From: Trebonia sp963734665
GTDB lineage: Bacteria > Actinomycetota > Actinomycetes > Streptosporangiales > Streptosporangiaceae
Assembly (NCBI GenBank): GCA_963734665.1
Contig: CAVTIR010000016.1
Coordinates: 186,001-250,000 of the forward strand
Direction: 5' to 3'
Length of the DNA stretch: 64,000 nt
This document shows positions 58,737 through 64,000 of this stretch, one piece after another. Within the stretch, counting starts at the first letter, position 1. Each line of letters opens with the position of its first letter. The position numbers and the translations under genes were made by a program. Below the pieces are notes generated by a model, which saw only the letters and a program-made list of their open reading frames with translations, did no database searches and was not told where the DNA came from.

Positions 58737-59204
58737 TCAGTATTCACCTTTGATCACGAAGAAGGAGCCGCGGATCACGCCGGCCAGCTTTGACTTCTGG
58801 CGCGCGAACTTGAAGCCTGCCGCCGCCAGTTCCTCGGGCACTTCCATGCCTTCTGAGAGCTTGAACCCGACCGCGCGCTTGCCTTGATCCTCGATGGTGT
58901 ACATCACGTTGATGGACAAGCCGGATTCGTAGAACACGTAAGCCATCCGGATGCCGTTCACCTCGAAGGAAGTCACCTCGAGCGGCCGAGCGGAGATGGC
59001 GAGATTGCGCTCCTCGGCGAGGATGCGATTCACCCGGTCGAGCGTCTCCGGCGCCTCGCTGGCGGGGCTCACCGCGAAGACGTGATCGTACTTGTTCTTG
59101 AAGTAGCGCGCCTCGTTGGCGCGGAGTCCAGCGAGGGCCTGCGCGACCGGGGACGATTCCAAACCGACCGTGGACACGTTCTCGAAGTCGACGATGTACG
59201 GCAT
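58737..59204 (-). CDS. Hypothetical protein
   Basis: A 155-residue soluble alpha/beta protein that I do not recognise: MPYIVDFENVSTVGLESS, LRANEARYFKNKYDHVFAVSP, LEVTSFEVNGIRMAYVFYESGLSINVMYTIED, and a basic C-terminus KFARQKSKLAGVIRGSFFVIKGEY. ATG 59204 follows GGGAGGG; upstream codons in the same frame are not family-like. It is monocistronic and divergent from the regulator relic. The N-terminal IVDFENV wording resembles NYN-type nucleases only superficially. Confidence 0.77.
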   Translation of the reverse strand: MPYIVDFENVSTVGLESSPVAQALAGLRANEARYFKNKYDHVFAVSPASEAPETLDRVNRILAEERNLAISARPLEVTSFEVNGIRMAYVFYESGLSINVMYTIEDQGKRAVGFKLSEGMEVPEELAAAGFKFARQKSKLAGVIRGSFFVIKGEY

Positions 59205-59568
59205 GTGCCCTCCCGGTGACGATCTATGAAGGCAACGGTAGCGGACGGGCGACACGGTAATGCGGAGGAGCTCTGCGGCCACGACTGCTCCTTCAGGGTG
59301 CCGCATGCGCAACGGGTACGTGTCCGAGGGGACTCAAGCGAATACGCCCGTGTCCTGCCAGTTTCCGAGCCAAGTTGGCAGCTGCACGTCGAGCCGCCGC
59401 GCGGGCGGCTGGGCGACCGACGGCTGGCCGGCGTCCGGTGGCGTGGCGCCGCCGCAAGATGTAAGACCTATAACAACTGCAATCATGAACCGGGAACATC
59501 GCCTGACCGTCTCCCTGCATAGCGGGACTTTCATGACACGCCGGGGGCTCGGTGATGAATGAAGGTGA
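59205..59568. other. Intergenic region, no gene seen
   Basis: This gap between two divergent genes contains GC-rich stretches that read open on several frames, but none has normal codon bias or a ribosome site. GAATGAAGGTGAATGACG just before 59569-59576 may include the ribosome site of the next gene. Confidence 0.4.
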
Positions 59569-60885
59569 ATGACGATGTCATTGACAGCAGGTTTAACGGA
59601 CGTGCGCGCGGAGCTAGACAGCCTCCGCGCACGGTTGGACACAATGGTCGCGACGACCGACGGCACGCTCCTGGTCATTCCGGCGCCGCGAGCACCTGCG
59701 GATAACCCGGCGCCATGGGCACCAGCGGACAACGAGGGAGAGCAGGCGGCACTGATCGGCCGTAACCATGGGAAACTCACCGGGCATGGCGCGTCTGGCG
59801 CACGCGCGCGAACCACGCCAGGCACAGCAAAGACGATCGCGTGGGGGCTTGAACTACCGGTTCTCGCACGCCGAAGGTTCCGCGCTGACTCTGGATGCGT
59901 GCTGGCAGATGCCGGCAAGAACTTTCGAGCTGGCGACGGCCTGGCCGCCCGGAATCCAGCCGCGAAGGTATCGGCGCTCTGGCGGGCCGACATGGCCGAC
60001 GACCTCGCCTGGCGATATGCCTACGAAAGCCACGCGTCGGGCTACGCCGCGCTGCGCTGGCTGCTCCTCGATCCAGGTGGCACGGTCGGCACCCCGGGAC
60101 AGCTGCCGGCCTCCGGGGCCGACGTCGGTATGGGCGACGTAGCACGCCTGCGTGCGGACACCGGCCAGGCGGCCGAGGTGGCCAGCCAGTCTGGCGCCAG
60201 GCGGGCGCGCCAGGCGCTGGTCAGGCACCTGAGCACGGACGCTGACCCCCTCCTGCACGGGCGGTGCAGCGCGCAAGTCAACAGGGAACTGCTGGCTGTT
60301 ACCGCCGAGGCCACGCTCCTCGCCGGGTGCCTGACGTACGCATGCTGGCCGCTGGCCGCGCTCGCCCAGGCATACTTCATCCAGGCGCTGGCGCTTGCTC
60401 AGGCCTGCCGTGACAGCCGGCTAGGCGCGGCCATCCTTTGCGCGATGAGCCAGCAGGCCGTCTGCAACGGCCACTTGGACGAGGCCAGGAAGCTGTTGAG
60501 CACGGCGCTCAGTGGCACCTGCGGTGTCGCCACTCCCGAACTCTCCATGCACCTTCGGCTGCTGCAAGCTCGCGACCTCGTGCAGCGGAATGAACTGACC
60601 TCCTGCGTCCGCGCTCTGAAGGATGCAATGACTGAATTCGAGTGTGCCGGGCCAGGCCGCGAGCCAGGCTGGACTCGTTGGTTTACCGAGGCTGATCCGC
60701 TGCTCTTCGCCCTTGTCCTGGCAGCCGCGTACCAGGCAGCCGGGCTTCCTGATCCTGCCCACGACACCCAAATGCTCGCGCAGCAGCTGGCCGACGGCAT
60801 TCAGTCACCGTGCTCCGCACACTACGTCAGTGAGCTCGAATGCCGTGTCCCGGACCGTGGCCCCGGCGTCAGCAGTCGGGCTTAG
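59569..60885 (+). pseudogene. Regulator relic: TPR-like domain of an XRE-type regulator without HTH
   Basis: Residues 200-420 match the C-terminal ligand or TPR-like region of large XRE-family regulators common in Streptomyces-like genomes: GDVARLRADTGQAAEVASQSGARRARQALVRHL, LAGCLTYACWPLAALAQAYFIQALALAQACRDSRLGAAILCAMSQQAVCNGH. The N-terminal 150 residues, where an HTH is expected, are a low-complexity stretch (APADNPAPWAPADNE) without an HTH pattern, and codon bias shifts between frames near 59770-59900. It may be a decayed gene or a diverged stand-alone sensor domain. Confidence 0.6.
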
Positions 60886-60907
60886 AACCCGACTAGGATG
60901 TCCTGAT

Positions 60908-61708
60908 ATGGGCGTTTACATACACGGTCACTCGGATGTGGTCCTCCAGGCTCACCGGAGCCGGACGGCGGCCAACTCGGCCAGCCATCTGCTCCCTCTG
61001 CTCAAGCCCGGCATGTCGCTGCTCGACGTCGGCTGTGGTGAAGGCTGGATCACCCGGGACCTGGCTCGTCTCGTCGCCCCTGGCCGGGTGATCGGAATCG
61101 ACGCGTCCGCGGATGTGATCGAACGAGCTCGGGCCGGGGGAGACGTCCCTGACAATCTCAGCTTCGAGGCGGCAGACCTCTTCAACCTTGGCTACGCCGA
61201 TGGCTCGTTCGACGTCGTCCACATCCACCAGGTGCTGCACCACCTTTCTGAGCCGGCCGGATCACTGAAGGCGCTGGCACGGGTCACCAGGCCCGGCGGG
61301 CTGATCTCCGACCGGGAAGGCGACTACGGGGCAGCATGGTGGTACCCGTCGAGCGCCGGATGGGAGACCTGGCAGCGTGCCTTCATCGGAGTGGGGCGAG
61401 CGGAAGGAGAGGACCTGACGATCGGCCGTCAGCTGATGAGGGTGGCCCGCGAGGCAGGCCTGCATGACTTCACCGTGTCCGCTACCGTCTGGACGTATCC
61501 GGGCTTCGAGCCGGCCGGAGAAGTTGCCGGCAGCTGGGCCGAGCGGCTGACCGCCCCCCGCTTCGTCCAACTCGCCGAGGCTGCCGGAGTGGGCGACGAG
61601 GCCACCTTGGAGCGGGCCGCGCGCGACATCCGTGCGTGGGCTGAAAACCCCGACGCCATCTTCGCCCACCCCCACGGCGAGATCATCATCCGAGTCCCGG
61701 GCCATTAG
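60908..61708 (+). CDS. Class I SAM-dependent methyltransferase (UbiE-like)
   Basis: A 266-residue methyltransferase. The start MGVYIHGHSDVVLQAHRSRTAANSA is characteristic of one Methyltransf_11 subfamily. Motif I is LLDVGCGEGWITRDLA (about 39-54), the acidic residue lies in VIGIDASADVIE, and motif IV is VVHIHQVLHHLSEP. The C-terminal half carries WWYPSSAGWETWQRAF, which lies over the substrate site in relatives. ATG 60908 is the conserved start. The substrate is unknown. Confidence 0.92.
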   Translation: MGVYIHGHSDVVLQAHRSRTAANSASHLLPLLKPGMSLLDVGCGEGWITRDLARLVAPGRVIGIDASADVIERARAGGDVPDNLSFEAADLFNLGYADGSFDVVHIHQVLHHLSEPAGSLKALARVTRPGGLISDREGDYGAAWWYPSSAGWETWQRAFIGVGRAEGEDLTIGRQLMRVAREAGLHDFTVSATVWTYPGFEPAGEVAGSWAERLTAPRFVQLAEAAGVGDEATLERAARDIRAWAENPDAIFAHPHGEIIIRVPGH

Positions 61709-63268
61709 GCGCGATTCAAGCCGCACGGCCCGAACAGTAATCACGCCTCTGCCTGTCAGGCCGTTGAGTCGAGGAACTCCCGGATCGCGCCGTTGACGGC
61801 GCAGGGGTTTTCCAAGAACGCCAGGTGGCTGCCCCGGTCGGCGGCCGAGATGATCCGGACGACTGCGCCCGGGATGGCCGCGGCCAGGTTCTCGATCGAC
61901 GCGAAGGTCCTGCCCGGTACCTGCCTCCACGTAGTGGAGCCGCACACCGTCGCTCGTCGTCACTTCACCGCTACTCATGATTCTCCTCGCATCGGCAGGA
62001 CTTCGACGCTTTCCCGCAGCCCCAGGTAACTGCCCATTATCCGGAACGGAGCGTGGCGTCTCTTCCGGGGCCGGATCTGACTGAATGCCGACGTCCGACG
62101 GCGTGAGCGGCGCACTGCGGTGAAGTCCGACCGCGACGAGGGGAAAGATCAGCACGGACAGCACGCCGGCGCCGACAAGCGCGGCGGCCGTAGCAGGGAG
62201 CATCACCCCGTCTTGCTGCCCGATCTCGGCCAGGGCGATGAGAAGGGGCAGCGAGGTCGCCGTGATGAACGTCATCTCCGCGCGCTGCCGGACTGGGAGG
62301 ACGCGCCGGTACACGATCAGCGACGGGAGGCCGCGGACGATCAGCAACATCGCGAGGAACAGCAGCAGCCGCAGCGGATCCTGGCCGATCGCCTTGAGAT
62401 CGATGCTCATCCCGGACGACACGAAGAATATCGGGATGAATATCCCGTAGCCGACGGCATCGAACTTGCGCTCGAGGCTGGCAGTGTCCATGCTGAGCCG
62501 GCGCACCCAGATACGCACCACCATCCCGGCCAGCACCGCGCCGAGCACGATGTCCAGGCCGAACTTGCTCGCCACAGCGATCAGCAGGAACAGCAGCACC
62601 ACGGCCCAGCGCAGCGTGATCTGCCCGGTCGCGTCTTGGCCCTCCCGGATGATCCGCCGCACTGCGCGGCTGTGGGCCAGCCACGGCACGACGGACAGCA
62701 CGATGGCGAGCAGGCCCACGGCGGCGACCGAGGCGAGTGCTACGAAGTGCCCGCGGTTGGTGAGGAACACGGCGATGATCAGGATGGGGAACAGTTCCCC
62801 GACGGCACCAGCCGCGTACACGTCCCGGCCGAACCGCCCGGCGAGCATGCCGCTGTCCCGCAGGATGGGCAGTAGCGTGCCCAGCGCCGTGGTGGTCAGC
62901 GCCAGCCCGACCGGCACGTAGTCGTTGATGTAGCCGGCGGCGGTCAACGCCCCTGCTACTCCCACGGCGAGGATGGCAGATATCACCCAGCCTGTCATCG
63001 CGAGACGGCCAGGTTCCTCCCGCAGCAGATGCGGATCGAGTTCGTAGCCGGCCAGCAGGAACAGGAACCCGAGCCCGATGTTGGCTAGGAGCTGGATGTC
63101 GGACGCGTCGGCCAGGCCGAGCACGTGCGGCCCGATCAGGATGCCGCCGACCAGGAAGATGACGACCTGCGGGACGCGTGGCCCCGGCAGCACGGCGACC
63201 ACCAGCGGCGCGAGCGCGGCCACCAGCACCACCGCTACCAGGTCGAACAGTTGCTGCGTGACGTTCAC
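61262..63268 (-). CDS. CPA2-type cation/proton antiporter with abnormal C-terminal read-through
   Basis: The first 400 residues form a KefB-like Na+/H+ or K+/H+ exchanger with 11-12 membrane segments: PQVVIFLVGGILIGPHVLG, GLGFLFLLAGYELDP, ALTTTALGTLLPILRDSG, and GIFIPIFFVSSGMSIDL. The usual end would fall near 62040, but no stop occurs; the frame passes into the start of a hydrolase relic (from 61978) and then antisense through the convergent methyltransferase to 61262. A stop in the neighbouring frame at 62037 suggests that a frameshift removed the original end. GTG 63268 (VNVTQQLFDLV) is the likely start; codons up to 63355 are unlike the family. Confidence 0.82.
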   Translation of the reverse strand: MNVTQQLFDLVAVVLVAALAPLVVAVLPGPRVPQVVIFLVGGILIGPHVLGLADASDIQLLANIGLGFLFLLAGYELDPHLLREEPGRLAMTGWVISAILAVGVAGALTAAGYINDYVPVGLALTTTALGTLLPILRDSGMLAGRFGRDVYAAGAVGELFPILIIAVFLTNRGHFVALASVAAVGLLAIVLSVVPWLAHSRAVRRIIREGQDATGQITLRWAVVLLFLLIAVASKFGLDIVLGAVLAGMVVRIWVRRLSMDTASLERKFDAVGYGIFIPIFFVSSGMSIDLKAIGQDPLRLLLFLAMLLIVRGLPSLIVYRRVLPVRQRAEMTFITATSLPLLIALAEIGQQDGVMLPATAAALVGAGVLSVLIFPLVAVGLHRSAPLTPSDVGIQSDPAPEETPRSVPDNGQLPGAAGKRRSPADARRIMSSGEVTTSDGVRLHYVEAGTGQDLRVDREPGRGHPGRSRPDHLGRRPGQPPGVLGKPLRRQRRDPGVPRLNGLTGRGVITVRAVRLESRLMARDSDDDLAVGVGEDGVGVFSPRTDVARGPLQGGLVAHSGSLGELDEAGGGQPLGPAAGNFSGRLEARIRPDGSGHGEVMQACLAGHPHQLTADRQVLSFRSPHSDEGTLPGLPSGARRVPPCCPVVAFPVGDQPAGPGDPCQRLQ
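61756..61978 (-). pseudogene. Alpha/beta hydrolase relic
   Basis: CGAGGAGAATC precedes an ATG at 61978, and the frame reads MSSGEVTTSDGVRLHYVEAGTGQ, a typical alpha/beta-hydrolase N-terminus. A frame change then leads to RTFASIENLAAAIPG and HLAFLENPCAVNGAIREFLD, the typical C-terminus with the catalytic His area altered. About 190 residues of the middle, including the nucleophile elbow, are missing. The relic lies at the end of the antiporter gene and in frame with it at its start. Confidence 0.8.
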
Positions 63269-63485
63269 GACGGCCGCCTGCCCCGCGTGTTCTTCAGCAC
63301 CCCGCGCCCCCCGAGATCCCAGCCCCCTGGGAGTTGATACCTGAGAGGTACCCACGGAGCCGCTTGCCTAGCCCCGGCCCGCCGCCTGCCTGCGGTCACG
63401 CCGCGATCGGTCAGCGCGGGAACGGGTATGCCGCTCGGCCGCTTTGGGTAAGCCCTCCGGCACAGTTATGCGGAGGGGGATATCG

Positions 63486-63701
63486 ATGTCCAACGTCTAT
63501 TCGGTCACCGAAATCGTCGGCACGTCTACCGAGAGCATCGATGATGCAGTTAAAGGAGCCGTCGGCCGCGCCTCGAAAACCCTGCACAATCTCGACTGGT
63601 TTGAGGTCACCGAAATCCGGGGCCGGATCGAGGACGGTGAGCGATGCCACTACCAGGTTCGGCTGAAGGTAGGCTTCCGCCTTGATGAGCGTCCCGCCTG
63701 A
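63486..63701 (+). CDS. Dodecin family protein
   Basis: A 71-residue protein: SNVYSVTEIVGTSTESIDDAV, GRASKTLHNLDWFEVTEIRG with the flavin-stacking Trp, and HYQVRLKVGFRLDER. Length and motifs match dodecins, which form twelve-subunit shells storing FMN or CoA. ATG 63486 follows GGAGGGGG. The gene is convergent with the last gene of the window. Confidence 0.95.
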   Translation: MSNVYSVTEIVGTSTESIDDAVKGAVGRASKTLHNLDWFEVTEIRGRIEDGERCHYQVRLKVGFRLDERPA

Positions 63702-63705
63702 GGCG

Positions 63706-64000
63706 CTACCCGAGGATCAGCGAGGCCTGGTTGCGTCCTGGCTGGATGACCGTCACGGCCGGGTGGCTTGCGCCGGGGTGCCAGGACGCGAGCTGCATCT
63801 TGGTCGTGAAGCTGAACTCGGCGACCAGGCTGTCGCCGCCGGTCGGCCAGCCGAAACCAATGAAGGCGTCGCTGCTGGCCCAAGTTCCTGGCATGGCCGT
63901 CAGCCGGCCGGTGGCCACGGACGCGACCTCGAGTTGCATGGCCAGTTCACCGTCGTCTCCGGTGTTGACGAAGCTCACCTGGAGCGCGAGGAAACTCCCG
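63706..64000 (-). CDS. Hypothetical protein (partial, runs off the window)
   Basis: The minus-strand frame is open from the end of the window to the stop at 63706, so only the C-terminal 97 residues are seen. They read as beta-rich sequence (GELAMQLEVASVATGRLTA, AFIGFGWPTGGDSLVAEFSF, MQLASWHPG), which suggests a beta-propeller or WD-like protein end. No domain can be named. It stops four bases from the dodecin stop. Confidence 0.5.
   Translation of the reverse strand, partial: GSFLALQVSFVNTGDDGELAMQLEVASVATGRLTAMPGTWASSDAFIGFGWPTGGDSLVAEFSFTTKMQLASWHPGASHPAVTVIQPGRNQASLILG

Noticed and set aside
61262..61755. Genuine C-terminal domain of the antiporter
   Set aside because: This stretch is antisense to a well-formed methyltransferase gene and shows no domain; it is read-through.

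Overview
The window is GC-rich, uses GTG and TTG starts freely, and carries several actinobacterial hallmark families: 13E12-type DUF222/HNH protein, Methyltransf_19 methyltransferase, F420-type LLM oxidoreductase, DrrAB exporter, SpoIIE/GAF phosphatase, DUF2000 next to an AraC regulator. It most likely comes from a soil actinomycete (Actinomycetota). The genus cannot be read from the sequence. No rRNA, tRNA or CRISPR array was recognised.

Layout. 1-1.2 kb: end of a LigB-LigA ring-cleavage dioxygenase pair. 1.3-6.2 kb: GH63-like glucosidase and GlgX debranching enzyme, overlapping by four bases. 6.5-17.4 kb: accessory block with MFS exporter, lipoprotein, DrrAB exporter, VOC protein, DUF222/HNH protein, an unrecognised PD-(D/E)XK-like protein, a TetR regulator and an Smr protein. 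17.5-19 kb: gluconokinase relic and CtaB. 19.1-27.3 kb: TreY, TreZ, MetE-like protein, GH94 phosphorylase. 27.3-30.2 kb: palindrome-rich gap, carotenoid/stilbene oxygenase, SnoaL-like protein. 30.3-34.5 kb: EndoQ-UvrD fusion gene broken by a small GntR cassette. 34.8-47.8 kb: HypA/HypB, methyltransferases, CrtI-like oxidoreductase, nitroreductase, LigM-like O-demethylase, CHAD protein, channel-like RyR-domain protein. 48-64 kb: AraC/DUF2000, DUF445, lipoprotein, alpha/beta hydrolase, LLM oxidoreductase, SpoIIE phosphatase, MoCo-sulfurase-like enzyme, acetate transporter, regulator relic, CPA2-like antiporter fused to a hydrolase relic, dodecin.

How genes may work together. GlgX, TreY and TreZ make the TreX-Y-Z route from glycogen to trehalose, with GH63-like and GH94 enzymes as further oligosaccharide functions. 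LigM-like, LigAB and carotenoid/stilbene oxygenase genes fit catabolism of methoxylated lignin-derived aromatics, and the MetE-like protein could help use methyl groups (inference). The TetR regulator and the DrrAB exporter share operator-like motifs although they lie 5 kb apart.

The most unusual content is structural. A dispersed hairpin element has GC tracts, 20-22 bp arms that differ between copies but still pair, and a conserved T-rich loop. It lies in several gaps and once in frame inside the helicase gene. A 482-bp cassette with a GntR gene sits between 7-bp direct repeats in a helicase motif, and its exact removal restores the reading frame. There is a 54-bp perfect palindrome between 24/26-identical direct repeats. 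At least three gene relics (gluconokinase, alpha/beta hydrolase, HTH-less regulator) point to active genome decay in this stretch.
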